Below the pieces are notes generated by a model that saw only the letters and a list, made by a program, of their open reading frames with translations, was not told the DNA's origin and did no database searches. The translations under genes were made by a program, and so were the position numbers. DNA of 64,000 nt from Bacilli bacterium (GTDB lineage: Bacteria; Bacillota_I; Bacilli_A; RF39; UBA660), in contig JAFYYX010000001.1 in the NCBI GenBank assembly GCA_017548925.1, forward strand, positions 672,852 through 736,851, read 5' to 3'. The stretch's first letter is position 1, and each line of letters starts with the position of its first letter. Of the stretch, positions 11,619 through 20,593 are shown one piece after another.

Positions 11619-11918
11619 TTACTCTCCTTTACTAATTTTTATATTATCAGGATACTGTTTTTCTAAATCTTCTAAACATGTAATCATATTTGAAAATACT
11701 TTAGTTACATTCTCATCATTTGTATTATTAATAATTTCAATTTTATTTAAATCATCAGTATATTTAACACCCTTATTAAATTCAAGTGCTAAATTAATAC
11801 TAGATAAAATAATACTAGACGCAGATGCACAAACAATATCTTTTCCTTTATCGGCATAACCAGCATGCCCTGTTATTTTTAAATTTTTAAAATCTTTGTT
11901 ATAAACTACTTTTATCAT
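11619..11918 (-). CDS. prp: Ribosomal-processing cysteine protease Prp
   Basis: Cuts the N-terminal extension from bL27. 99 residues with the family catalytic pair in GHAGYADKGKDIVCAS (His18 and Cys30 of this protein). It is encoded between rplU and rpmA, the conserved arrangement, two bases after rplU and seven bases before rpmA, so all three are co-transcribed. Confidence 0.95.
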   Translation of the reverse strand: MIKVVYNKDFKNLKITGHAGYADKGKDIVCASASSIILSSINLALEFNKGVKYTDDLNKIEIINNTNDENVTKVFSNMITCLEDLEKQYPDNIKISKGE

Positions 11919-11920
11919 AA

Positions 11921-12223
11921 TTATTTAACAGAAATCTTTTTAACAACCAATTTAGTATATGGTTGACGATGTCCTTGAGTATTACGATATTTTTTCTTAG
12001 GTCTAAATTTAAAAACAACGATTTTTTTAGCTTTACCTTGTTTTTCTACTGAACAAACAACTTTTGCTCCATCAACATATGGAGTACCAGCTTTGCCGTC
12101 AACATATAAAACATCAGTAAAAGTAACTTCTGAACCAACTTCTTTATCTAATTTTTCAACATAAATAGTGTCGCCTTCAGATACATAATATTGTTTTCCA
12201 CCTGTAACAAATATAGCTTTCAT
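11921..12223 (-). CDS. rplU: 50S ribosomal protein bL21
   Basis: 100 residues with the complete bL21 pattern: [16 protein letters not shown] at the start, VLYVDG in the middle and [19 protein letters not shown] near the C terminus. A strong AGGAGGT ribosome site lies upstream. First gene of the rplU-prp-rpmA operon, preceded by a structured leader. Confidence 0.98.
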   Translation of the reverse strand: MKAIFVTGGKQYYVSEGDTIYVEKLDKEVGSEVTFTDVLYVDGKAGTPYVDGAKVVCSVEKQGKAKKIVVFKFRPKKKYRNTQGHRQPYTKLVVKKISVK

Positions 12224-12345
12224 CCAACATACCTCCTTATAAATTTTTGAGTCACGCCTTTAAGGTACATATTATAAATGTTTTCTTCTAAAACCTTTTT
12301 AGTGCGGTTTTTCCGGGAAAGCCCTTCAAACATGCATAATTTTAA
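12224..12345 (-). promoter_or_regulatory. rplU 5' leader, possible L21 leader RNA
   Basis: The 120 bases ahead of rplU are unusually GC-rich for this genome and contain short inverted segments (a GGGCTTTCCC hairpin and CCTTAAAGG). Bacillota rplU genes often carry an autoregulatory L21 leader at this position. Position and composition fit, but I could not match a consensus with certainty. Confidence 0.45.
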
Positions 12346-12350
12346 CAAAA

Positions 12351-13070
12351 TTAAGCTTTTTTGTCAAATCTTTTACGTAAAAAATACTTTTCATTTTTCC
12401 AACCATTTTCATAAAAATAACCAAGCTTACCTATTTGTAATTTTTTTAAATTATTTGATTTGTAATAATGGTAGTTTTTAAACTTAAAACCATATAAATA
12501 TCTCTCTAATAAAAACTTATTAAAATAGTATGTTAAATTAATGAAATCTTTTATAATAAAAGTAATTGAAAATACTAAAAACATAAAGTTTTTCAAATAA
12601 AATGTAGCAATAATTATAGATATAATACTTATTATATGAGCTGCTACTAACGAAAAATAATACGAAAAGAAACAAAACATAATATTTTGTAGTATCTTGC
12701 TTCCATCAAGTGGAATTATAGGAAGAATATTATAAATAAATACTTGAAAATTATAGCTATCAATTATTTTGTTTTGAAATATTAATTTATTAATTAAAAA
12801 TAAAATAAGTTGAAATATTAATCCACCTGATGAAATAAATAACTTTTTAATACATGAACTATTGATATATGTATTTAACTTTATAATGCCTCCAAATGGA
12901 TATATTTCAATACATAAAACATTAATTTTAAATAATTTACAAAAAAATATATGACCTAGTTCATGAATTAAAAATACTAAAAATATATATAATAAATTAT
13001 TTTTAAATCCTGAGAACATAAATAGTATAACTACAGCGTATGTTAAATAATTAATTTTTACTTTTGACAT
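12351..13070 (-). CDS. spoIVFB: SpoIVFB-like M50 site-2 metalloprotease
   Basis: Intramembrane zinc protease. The HELGH zinc motif lies in the second helix and the third ligand in NILPIIPLDGSK near residue 130; about six membrane segments follow the SpoIVFB layout, without a CBS domain. In Bacillus it cleaves pro-sigma-K during sporulation. Here it sits next to a SpoIVFA-like gene and rplU as in Bacillus, but there is no proof that this organism sporulates. The start is uncertain: 13070, 13079 and 13106 are all possible, and it overlaps the end of spoIVFA. Confidence 0.85.
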   Translation of the reverse strand: MSKVKINYLTYAVVILFMFSGFKNNLLYIFLVFLIHELGHIFFCKLFKINVLCIEIYPFGGIIKLNTYINSSCIKKLFISSGGLIFQLILFLINKLIFQNKIIDSYNFQVFIYNILPIIPLDGSKILQNIMFCFFSYYFSLVAAHIISIISIIIATFYLKNFMFLVFSITFIIKDFINLTYYFNKFLLERYLYGFKFKNYHYYKSNNLKKLQIGKLGYFYENGWKNEKYFLRKRFDKKA

Positions 13071-13614
13071 ACTCATCATATGTATAAAATTTATTATCTT
13101 TTTCAATTAATAAATACATGTATTCTCCATCAGCACTACCTATTAAGCTATGTTCTTCTACATAATCATATAATGAAGCATTTACATTTGTAATATTTCC
13201 ATACCAAATATTATAGCCATCCATGCCTTGAATAATTATTGTATTATTATAATTTTCCTTATTTCCTATATAAACAACTACTCCACTTGATATTGATCCA
13301 ATTGGTAAATTACTAGATACTAATATTTTTTCTCCATCAAAATACTTATTCTTTTTATTTTGATTAAATTGTGAAGCAATTACCATAGAATCACTTTCTT
13401 TACTTTGATAATAAAATACATCTTTTCCTAATAGTCTTTGTGATAACTTATTAATTTTTACAAAATTAATTGACTTATTAAATAGATTATTTTTTAAGTT
13501 TAAAGCTAAAGACTTGTTATATTTATTTAAAATAAGAATAAACAATATAAAAATAATCATTATTAAAAATCTAGTTAATAAATTTTTAAGGTATTTTTTA
13601 TTATTTATTCTCAA
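13051..13614 (-). CDS. spoIVFA: SpoIVFA-like protein with degenerate M23 (LytM) domain
   Basis: About 187 residues: basic N terminus, one membrane helix (around 15-40), then an extracytoplasmic LytM-like beta domain (SGVVVYIGNKENYNNTIIIQ ... YGNITNV ... LIGSADGEYMYLLIE). The zinc ligands of active M23 peptidases are absent, as in SpoIVFA, the scaffold that holds SpoIVFB. The gene overlaps spoIVFB. The start is probably a TTG at 13614 with GGTGAT five bases upstream. The assignment rests on fold pattern plus synteny. Confidence 0.75.
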   Translation of the reverse strand: MRINNKKYLKNLLTRFLIMIIFILFILILNKYNKSLALNLKNNLFNKSINFVKINKLSQRLLGKDVFYYQSKESDSMVIASQFNQNKKNKYFDGEKILVSSNLPIGSISSGVVVYIGNKENYNNTIIIQGMDGYNIWYGNITNVNASLYDYVEEHSLIGSADGEYMYLLIEKDNKFYTYDEYVKSKN

Positions 13615-13658
13615 TTTAATCACCAATAAAATTTATGAAAAATATCATAAAAATATTA

Positions 13659-14279
13659 TTAATAATCATAAATTACAGCAACATATTTAGTTTTATAAGG
13701 ATTAGATACATACTTAATATAAATTTTATCATTATTTACTTTTTCTACATATCCAACTAATATATTTGATGATGATATAGAATACTTTGATGTAAAAACC
13801 GGATCACCTTTGTTTACATTACTACAATTAATTAAATCGCTAATAAATGATTTGTTATGATAATTTATTAAAGTTCCGTAACAATCGTTTATATCAACAG
13901 CAATTTTTAGGTTATTAGATGATTTTAACTCAACAACAGAATAATTACTAAATACCTTTTTAACAATTCCAACAAGCCCACTACTATCAACTACATAACT
14001 ATTTTGAATTACATTATCATCTAAACCTTTATTGATTAAAAAAAGATTACCAATTTTTAAAATTGATAAATTAATAACTTCAGCTGGTATAAAATTGTAG
14101 TTTTCATTTATTAAGTCATATGTATTAACAATATCATTATATTTTTCATAGTAATTTGGTATGTATTTATAATATAAATTACCCCTATTTACTGATTTAA
14201 TATTTATATTAAAAAGAAACAAAAAAAGCACTAAACTACTTATAAAAATAATCTTTTTTATTATTACTTTATTAATCAT
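13659..14279 (-). CDS. mreC: Rod shape-determining protein MreC
   Basis: Bitopic elongasome protein: one N-terminal membrane helix, a coiled segment (IPNYYEKYNDIVNTYDLINE), then the double beta-barrel MreC domain (LFLINKGLDDNVIQ, SGLVGIVKKV, GDPVFTSKYS, ILVGYVEKV). About 206 residues, short for the family (often 270-300). No mreB, mreD or minCD is adjacent, unlike Bacillus. The ATG at 14279 has GGTG upstream. Confidence 0.85.
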   Translation of the reverse strand: MINKVIIKKIIFISSLVLFLFLFNINIKSVNRGNLYYKYIPNYYEKYNDIVNTYDLINENYNFIPAEVINLSILKIGNLFLINKGLDDNVIQNSYVVDSSGLVGIVKKVFSNYSVVELKSSNNLKIAVDINDCYGTLINYHNKSFISDLINCSNVNKGDPVFTSKYSISSSNILVGYVEKVNNDKIYIKYVSNPYKTKYVAVIYDY

Positions 14280-14354
14280 AATAAACACCATTAATATTAT
14301 TAAAAATTATTAAAAAAATATAATAAATTTTATCCACTTTATAACATAAAAATC

Positions 14355-14383
14355 TTGATAGGTTTTAAAATATATAGTATAAT
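14355..14383 (+). promoter_or_regulatory. SigA-type promoter of pilB
   Basis: TTGATA at 14355-14360, 17-base spacer, TATAAT at 14378-14383. The ribosome site GGTGAT at 14408 gives a leader of about 27 bases before the ATG at 14418. Confidence 0.85.
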
Positions 14384-14417
14384 ACTTAAAGAATAAGGGA
14401 TTGTATGGTGATACTTT

Positions 14418-16103
14418 ATGTTTAGACAATTTGATTATGATAGTAAACCAATCGTTGAAATAGTTAACGAAATAATAACTGATGCTGTTAAACATGACGC
14501 ATCAGATATTCACTTTGATCCATATCCAGATAATTTACATATTCGTATTCGTATTGATGGTGAATTAATTGATTATGCTATAGCTCCAGATTCTGTAAAA
14601 AAGAATCTTTTAACTCGTGTAAAAATTATGGCTGGTATGAATATTACTGAAACTCGTTTACCACAAGATGGTGCCATTAAACAAAATATTAACGGTATTG
14701 ATTTGGACTTACGTGTATCTTCACTACCTATCCTTGATGGAGAAAAAGTCGTTATCCGTATTTTGGATTACTCAATGAGTACAGCTGGACTTGAAAATTT
14801 AGGATTTAGTGAAGAAAACTTCCAAAAAATAAATAAAATTATTCATAATCCGCATGGTATAATCCTTGTTGCCGGTGCTACTGGTTCTGGTAAATCAACT
14901 ACAGTTTATGCAATGCTACAAAAACTAAATACACCAAATAGAAACGTAATTACAGTTGAAGACCCAGTTGAAATGAAAATTGAAGGTGTTAACCAAGTTC
15001 AAACAATGAGTGAAATTGGTTTAACATTTGGTAATACACTTAGGAGTATCTTACGTCAAGACCCTGATATTATAATGATCGGAGAAATTCGTGATGATGA
15101 AACAGCAAGAATTGCCGTTCGTGCATCTATTACTGGTCACTTAGTACTTTCTACAATTCATACAAATAACTCGCTAACAACAATTGAACGTTTAACAGAT
15201 ATGGAAGTTGAAAGATACTTACTTGGAGCTGCCTTAACTGGTATTGTTTCACAAAGATTATGTAAAAGTTTATGTCCACATTGTCGTAAGCTTCGCCCTA
15301 CTACAGATTATGAAAAACTTTTGTTTAAAGAGGTTCTAAAAAAAGATGTTAACGAAATTTATGAACCTGTTGGTTGTGATAAATGTATTGGTGGATATAA
15401 AGGAAGAATTGCTATTCACGAAGTATTAATTATTGATCAAGAAATTCGTGATGGTATTATAGATAATATAAGTAAAGATGAATTAAGACATCTAGTATAC
15501 AATCGTGATGAAGGATCAGCTGATACCCTTTTATATGATGGACTTCAAAAAGTATTAAATGGTTATACAAGTTTTGAAGAAATTCTTCGTATAATTGATA
15601 TTGATGAAGACTTAGGTGATGAAGATGAAAGCATTAAAAACGCTCTTATCGGAAATAAAAAATCAACAGTAACTCATACAAACTTAGAAGAAGCTCATTC
15701 AGGAAAAGTTGATACATCAGCATTTGGTGCTGCAGATGAAAATGAAATCAAATTAGATGAAAAAGAAAAAGAAGAAGCTGAAAAACAAATAAACACTCCT
15801 GCAGTTAATAATGAGCAAGCAATAAATACTGTTCAAAAACCTACAATGACTACTCCAACTATTGAACCTATAAAACCTACAATTAATGTTCAACCAAGTA
15901 TTGAACCAATTCAAAAACCAACAATGGTTACACCAAGTATTGAGCCTGTACAAAAACCTGTATTTACGCAAACTACTCAAACAACTCCTACTCCATCAAC
16001 ACCGCAAATACAAAAACCTACAATGCCTCAAAATACTTCATCATCTACAATAAATCCATACTCATTTAATACAGTACCTGGTCCAGAATTAGAAACATTA
16101 TAA
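14418..16103 (+). CDS. pilB: Type IV pilus assembly / competence ATPase PilB (GspE/ComGA) with long Pro/Thr-rich tail
   Basis: Hexameric secretion ATPase that powers pilus extension. Residues 1-390 are canonical: N2 domain (SDIHFDPYPDNLHIRIRIDG), Walker A GATGSGKST, Asp box (VEDPVE), Walker B (PDIIMIGEIRDDETA), His box (GHLVLSTIHTNN) and a four-cysteine zinc motif (CPHC...CDKC). After about residue 415 comes a 140-residue extension: first acidic and lysine-rich, then repeats of the type QKPTM-TPSIEP. Such a tail is not part of the known family and is probably disordered. It is convergent with pilD and pilC. Confidence 0.95.
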   Translation: MFRQFDYDSKPIVEIVNEIITDAVKHDASDIHFDPYPDNLHIRIRIDGELIDYAIAPDSVKKNLLTRVKIMAGMNITETRLPQDGAIKQNINGIDLDLRVSSLPILDGEKVVIRILDYSMSTAGLENLGFSEENFQKINKIIHNPHGIILVAGATGSGKSTTVYAMLQKLNTPNRNVITVEDPVEMKIEGVNQVQTMSEIGLTFGNTLRSILRQDPDIIMIGEIRDDETARIAVRASITGHLVLSTIHTNNSLTTIERLTDMEVERYLLGAALTGIVSQRLCKSLCPHCRKLRPTTDYEKLLFKEVLKKDVNEIYEPVGCDKCIGGYKGRIAIHEVLIIDQEIRDGIIDNISKDELRHLVYNRDEGSADTLLYDGLQKVLNGYTSFEEILRIIDIDEDLGDEDESIKNALIGNKKSTVTHTNLEEAHSGKVDTSAFGAADENEIKLDEKEKEEAEKQINTPAVNNEQAINTVQKPTMTTPTIEPIKPTINVQPSIEPIQKPTMVTPSIEPVQKPVFTQTTQTTPTPSTPQIQKPTMPQNTSSSTINPYSFNTVPGPELETL

Positions 16104-16110
16104 AAAAAAT

Positions 16111-16134
16111 AAAGCACTCAATTAAGAGTGCTTT
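16111..16134. terminator. Bidirectional terminator between pilB and the prepilin peptidase gene
   Basis: 9-base stem (16111-16119 with 16126-16134), 6-base loop, A-run before and T-run after. Confidence 0.9.
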
Positions 16135-16136
16135 TT

Positions 16137-16895
16137 TTATAAATAAAATAAATCATTAACTAACTGTAATGTTTGTGACTCAAACATAAATACAATAACT
16201 AAAGCTGCAATTATAAATGGTCCATAAGGAACTATACCTTCTTTTTTAAAAATAGATACAAATAATGCATATGGAAATGCAATAAATGCCGATAGTATAA
16301 ATGCTGCTAATCCAAGTTTTAAATTAAGCGCAACACCAAGCAAAATTGCAAGTTTTATGTCTCCACCACCAAGAGATTCTTTTTTAAATATCCTATCTCC
16401 TAAAAATTTAATTAATAGGAATAAACCAAACATTATAAGTCCAGATACAGCTGAATGAATCATAACTTTATAATTAAAGAAATAAAGTTTTAAAATAAGA
16501 ATAAATATAATAGCTGTAAAAAGCGGACTATCATTAATAATATAATATTTAAAATCACTTATAAAAATAATTATTGTAAGTGAAAGTATTATTACTGCTG
16601 CAAAAAACTTATAATCAAGGCCATATAGATAATATGGTAGCACAAATATAATCCCTGTAATTATTTCAATTATTACAGTTAAAAAAGGTATTTTAGCCCC
16701 ACAAGAGCGACATTTACCTTTTTGTAATATATATGATAAAACAGGTATAAGTTCATACCACTTTAAAGCATGATTACAGTTATCACAGTGTGATCCAGGT
16801 TTAATAATGGATTTTTCTTCTGGAAGTCTTGTTGCGACTACTAGATAGAAAGATCCAAATACTAAGCCTAAAATAGCAAGAAATGCGTAAATCAT
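16137..16895 (-). CDS. pilD: Prepilin peptidase / N-methyltransferase (A24 family)
   Basis: Bi-functional membrane enzyme that cuts and N-methylates prepilins. Visible: the N-terminal helix with GSFYLVVATRLP, a cytosolic zinc site (CDNC...CRSC), the first catalytic Asp in ISDFKYYII and the second in GGGDIK. About eight membrane helices. The ATG at 16895 has GGGGGA six bases upstream and lies 17 bases after the pilC stop; the 14-residue longer start would run into pilC. Equivalent to ComC of Bacillus. Confidence 0.95.
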   Translation of the reverse strand: MIYAFLAILGLVFGSFYLVVATRLPEEKSIIKPGSHCDNCNHALKWYELIPVLSYILQKGKCRSCGAKIPFLTVIIEIITGIIFVLPYYLYGLDYKFFAAVIILSLTIIIFISDFKYYIINDSPLFTAIIFILILKLYFFNYKVMIHSAVSGLIMFGLFLLIKFLGDRIFKKESLGGGDIKLAILLGVALNLKLGLAAFILSAFIAFPYALFVSIFKKEGIVPYGPFIIAALVIVFMFESQTLQLVNDLFYL

Positions 16896-16911
16896 ATAAA
16901 TCCCCCAAATA

Positions 16912-18480
16912 CTATTTAATTGTATCGTATAAACCAAACATTGGCACCATAACAGCTAGAATAATACCTCCAACAACAATAGCTAGCGTAACGATTAATA
17001 TTGGTTCAATAAAGTTCTTTAAATTTGTAACTAAGTTACGATGTTGTTCTTGGTAATATTCAGATACTTTTTGCATCATTTGTGCAAGTTCACCAGTTGA
17101 TTCACCTGTTACTATCATGTGATATGCAACCTCAGGAATAGCCCAGTGATTTCTAAATGATTCTGAGATGTTATCACCTTTAGATATGTTATCAATTGTT
17201 GTATAAATAATATCTTTATATATTTCATTATTAGTGATCTTAACTAGGATATCCATACTATCGGTTATAAATACGTTATTTTTAAGAAGCGACGCAAATG
17301 TTTTTGTAAAAATTGTCATCTCATTATAAATTATTAAATTTTTAATAATAGGCATTTTCATTAATGTTTTTTGTACACCTACTCTAAATGCTTTAATCTT
17401 TTTATATGCAATAGAGAATATAATTGAAAATGCAATAATAAATAAAATAATATAGTACCAATTATGTTTTAAGAAACTAGAAAGCGAGACTATAAATTTG
17501 GTTATACCAGAAACCTTAACATCTGATTGTTTATAAATATCAGTAAATTGTGGAACAACATAAACAAGAATAAATACGATAACACCTAAAGCAAATACTG
17601 AAACGATGGCTGGGTACATAATAGCACTAATCATTTGTTTTCTAGTTTTATCAATTTCTGTATAATAAGCTGCCATGTCATCAAGGGTTTCTTCAAGAGT
17701 ACCAGATGCTTCAGCGGCTTTAATCATATTAATTAAAAGTCCAGGAAACATTTTTCCTTGTTTTTCTAAAGCTACCGAGAAATCATCACCTAATGTTAAA
17801 TGATAAACAATAGATTGGAAATCTCTCTTACGTTTTTGATTCTTACGTCCTAACTGTTCACCTAAAATCTTTACGGATTGAGTAAGTGGAATACCAGCTT
17901 TTAAATAAGTAGATAATTGAGTAAGCCAGAAAAGTAAATCTTTAACTTTCATCTGACGATTATTTAAATTTTTTCTACCATGTAGAAAATTAATAAATTT
18001 ATTGGTTTTGATTGAGAAAACTTCATAACCTTGTTCAACTAAGAATGAGTTAACTTCTGATTTAGATAAACCTGAATATACTTCAGTTGAAACTTTACCA
18101 TCTCTATCTTTGATAGTAGCTTCATACATTACAGCTTCTTCACTTTTTATTTGACCAGTAGTTTTTAAATCTTCAACAAGTTGTTTTTGTTCAGCTTCTA
18201 GTTTACTTAAGAACTTACTGCTATATCTATATTTAGACTCTTTAATAGCTTGTTTATCTTCTCTTTTAGCTATTTCTACTTCACTATCTTTTTTATATTG
18301 TGCTTTTTTAAGTGTATTCTCAGCAGAAAAACTTAGGTTGTCTAAACCTATTTTCGTAAGATCTACAGTTAAAAATTTAATACCATTAACAAAGCTTTTT
18401 AAAATTATAAATATAAGCGTAAATGGAAAAGATATGATATCGACAATTAGATTATTAGAACTTTTTTTAGTATCTTTCAT
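16912..18480 (-). CDS. pilC: Type II secretion/pilus platform protein PilC (GspF/ComGB) with N-terminal extension
   Basis: Inner-membrane platform protein with two GspF domains (around 180-300 and 385-510) separated by membrane helices; conserved segments include YLKAGIPLTQSVKIL, FPGLLINMIKAAEASG and VTGESTGELAQMM. A roughly 130-residue N-terminal part is additional: a hydrophobic stretch (SFPFTLIFIILKSFVNG), then a charged, probably coiled segment, then a small domain (SGLSKSEVNSFLVEQGYEVF) seen in long PilC forms. It lies in one operon with pilD. Confidence 0.94.
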   Translation of the reverse strand: MKDTKKSSNNLIVDIISFPFTLIFIILKSFVNGIKFLTVDLTKIGLDNLSFSAENTLKKAQYKKDSEVEIAKREDKQAIKESKYRYSSKFLSKLEAEQKQLVEDLKTTGQIKSEEAVMYEATIKDRDGKVSTEVYSGLSKSEVNSFLVEQGYEVFSIKTNKFINFLHGRKNLNNRQMKVKDLLFWLTQLSTYLKAGIPLTQSVKILGEQLGRKNQKRKRDFQSIVYHLTLGDDFSVALEKQGKMFPGLLINMIKAAEASGTLEETLDDMAAYYTEIDKTRKQMISAIMYPAIVSVFALGVIVFILVYVVPQFTDIYKQSDVKVSGITKFIVSLSSFLKHNWYYIILFIIAFSIIFSIAYKKIKAFRVGVQKTLMKMPIIKNLIIYNEMTIFTKTFASLLKNNVFITDSMDILVKITNNEIYKDIIYTTIDNISKGDNISESFRNHWAIPEVAYHMIVTGESTGELAQMMQKVSEYYQEQHRNLVTNLKNFIEPILIVTLAIVVGGIILAVMVPMFGLYDTIK

Positions 18481-18607
18481 ATCTAGTCCACCTCTACTCT
18501 ATCATAGAATAAATTATATCACATATATTAAATTAATTAAAGAGTTTTTTAATGAGTTTAATAGCATTAAATATTTATATTTGAATAATATATTATAGGT
18601 GATTAAT

Positions 18608-18868
18608 ATGAATAATAGCCTACTAAATAAATTAATTTCTAATGCTAGTGGTGTACTAAACACTGCAAACCAAATAATTCCTTTATATAATGAATTAAAA
18701 CCACTGTTTAAAAATATACTTACAATTAAAAATAAGATTAAATCACTTAATATTAATAAATTGTTTCAAAATATAAATACCATAAATCATAACAATAAAT
18801 CGATTATAAATAAAAAAGAAGAAGTAACTAATAACTTTACTTCTTCTATTCCTCAGTTTTTTCTTTAG
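18608..18868 (+). CDS. Small VrrA/YqfQ-like protein
   Basis: 86 residues. The first half (ASGVLNTANQIIPLYNELKP) resembles the VrrA/YqfQ family of Bacilli, a family of unknown function encoded near sigA and trmK, which is the position here. Asn- and Lys-rich, no membrane segment. AGGTGA lies upstream of the ATG at 18608. Its 3' end overlaps the convergent trmK gene by 23 bases. Confidence 0.55.
   Translation: MNNSLLNKLISNASGVLNTANQIIPLYNELKPLFKNILTIKNKIKSLNINKLFQNINTINHNNKSIINKKEEVTNNFTSSIPQFFL
18817..18847. terminator. Bidirectional terminator embedded in two coding ends
   Basis: 11-base stem (18817-18827 with 18837-18847) lying inside the overlapping 3' ends of the VrrA-like gene and trmK. 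The stem codes Lys/Glu-rich residues in both frames. Confidence 0.7.
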
Positions 18869-19499
18869 ATAAATATTCATTAAAATATTTAATATTATTT
18901 AATATATCTTTTTTTTCACAATCAGGAATTAACTTTAGTATTTGATTATATTTATCAACCATATATTTATAATACCAAATATTATTTTTGTTATATAAAC
19001 CACATATATATTCTTTATTAGAAAGTTTTTGCTTTCCTTTTTCGCATAGAACAATTAAATATGATTTATTTTTATCTTTTATATAAAAATCACTTATTAT
19101 CTTATAACCTATACTATTAATAAATTTTCTCAGTTCATCATGATTATTATTCGACTGAATAATAAGTTTGTTTATATTATCAAATTTATTATGACTTAAA
19201 ATACCTTTAATTGTATGAAATCCCATTCCAGCAATTACAAATGTATTATATTTAGAAATATCTATATTACTAATACCATCACTGCAGTATAATTTAATTT
19301 TTTCATTTAATCGATATTCTAAAAGGTTATTTATAGCATTAAGCAAAATGGTTTCTGATACATCGGATCCATCTGCAATTTTAGTAATATTATTCTTTAT
19401 TAAATAAATTGGTAAAAGCGCATGATCTGTACCAATATCTAGAACACTATCATTTTCATCTATTAAAGATGCAATAAACTTTATTCTCTTAGATATCAT
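18846..19499 (-). CDS. trmK: tRNA (adenine-22-N1)-methyltransferase TrmK
   Basis: SAM-dependent methyltransferase of the TrmK/YqfN family: motif I VLDIGTDHALLPIYLIK, then a catalytic-loop segment FVIAGMGFHTIKGIL and LIIQSNNNHDELR. 217 residues. It directly follows sigA (shared base at 19499), as in Bacillus. Confidence 0.92.
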   Translation of the reverse strand: MISKRIKFIASLIDENDSVLDIGTDHALLPIYLIKNNITKIADGSDVSETILLNAINNLLEYRLNEKIKLYCSDGISNIDISKYNTFVIAGMGFHTIKGILSHNKFDNINKLIIQSNNNHDELRKFINSIGYKIISDFYIKDKNKSYLIVLCEKGKQKLSNKEYICGLYNKNNIWYYKYMVDKYNQILKLIPDCEKKDILNNIKYFNEYLSKEKTEE

Positions 19500-20593
19500 T
19501 AATCAACCATAAAATCTTTAAGTTTTTTAGCTCTGGAAGGATGACGTAATTTTCTTAAAGCTTTAGCCTCAATTTGTCTTATTCTTTCACGAGTAACATT
19601 AAATCTTTTACCAACTTCCTCAAGAGTATGGCAAGTACCATCAACTAAACCAAATCTAAGTTCAAGAACTTCTTGTTCTCTTTCTTGAAGGGTCATTAAT
19701 ACATTTTTGATTTCTTCTTTTAATATTTCATTTGTTGCATATTCTTCAGGTGACATACTTGATTTATCTTTAATAAAATCACTTAAATGAGAGTCATCTT
19801 CTTCTCCAATAGGAGTTTCAAGAGAAACAGGTTCTTGACTTATTTTTATTACTTCTCTAACCTTATCAACACTAATTCCCATTTTCTTAGCAATTTCTTC
19901 TTCGCTAGGTTCACGGTTAAGTTCTAGAGTCATTTGTCTTTGAATTCTAGCCATTTTATTTATTGTTTCAACCATGTGAACAGGAACACGAATAGTTCTT
20001 GCTTGATCAGCTAAGGCTCTTGTTATTGCTTGTCTAATCCACCAAGTTGCATATGTAGAAAATTTATAACCTTTATCATAATCAAACTTGTCTACTGCTT
20101 TCATTAATCCAATATTACCTTCTTGGATTAAATCAAGAAATAATAATCCACGACCTACATATCTTTTAGCAATAGATACAACAAGTCTAAGGTTTGATTC
20201 AGCAAGTTGTTGTTTTGCATCTTCATCACCATTTGCAATTTGAATACTTAGTTTTAATTCTTCTTCTGGAGAAAGTAAACTAATACGTCCTATTTCTTTA
20301 AGATACATTCTTACCGGATCATTAATATTAACATCTTTAGTTATTTCTTCATCAGCTAAAATAATGTCATCATCACCGGCACCTTTTCCACCAGTTGAAT
20401 CATCATCAGAATCATCAGCAACAATTGCGATACCATTTTCAATTAACATATTATATAAATTATCAAGTGAATCAGCATCAATTTCTAATCCTTTTAATTT
20501 TTCAGCTAATTGTTCGTATGTAATATATCCTTCTTTTTTACCTAATTCTATTAACTCTTTTTCTCTTTCTTCTAATGTTTTAATTGCTTCCAT
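19499..20593 (-). CDS. sigA: Primary sigma factor SigA (RpoD)
   Basis: Housekeeping sigma-70. After a short region 1.1 and an acidic linker ([18 protein letters not shown]), regions 1.2 to 4.2 are complete: [56 protein letters not shown], and [19 protein letters not shown] prefer the ATG at 20593, which overlaps the dnaG end by 14 bases; the ATG at 20605 is too close to its AAAGG site. The TTGACA/TATAAT promoters seen in this window fit this factor. Confidence 0.98.
   Translation of the reverse strand: MEAIKTLEEREKELIELGKKEGYITYEQLAEKLKGLEIDADSLDNLYNMLIENGIAIVADDSDDDSTGGKGAGDDDIILADEEITKDVNINDPVRMYLKEIGRISLLSPEEELKLSIQIANGDEDAKQQLAESNLRLVVSIAKRYVGRGLLFLDLIQEGNIGLMKAVDKFDYDKGYKFSTYATWWIRQAITRALADQARTIRVPVHMVETINKMARIQRQMTLELNREPSEEEIAKKMGISVDKVREVIKISQEPVSLETPIGEEDDSHLSDFIKDKSSMSPEEYATNEILKEEIKNVLMTLQEREQEVLELRFGLVDGTCHTLEEVGKRFNVTRERIRQIEAKALRKLRHPSRAKKLKDFMVD

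Noticed and set aside
12224-12345. T-box or other tRNA-sensing leader ahead of rplU
   Set aside because: No AGGGTGGNACCGCG-like T-box sequence is present; a ribosomal-protein leader fits the position better.
18599-18607. GTG start for the VrrA-like protein at 18599
   Set aside because: This GTG lies inside the AGGTGA ribosome site; the ATG at 18608 has proper spacing.
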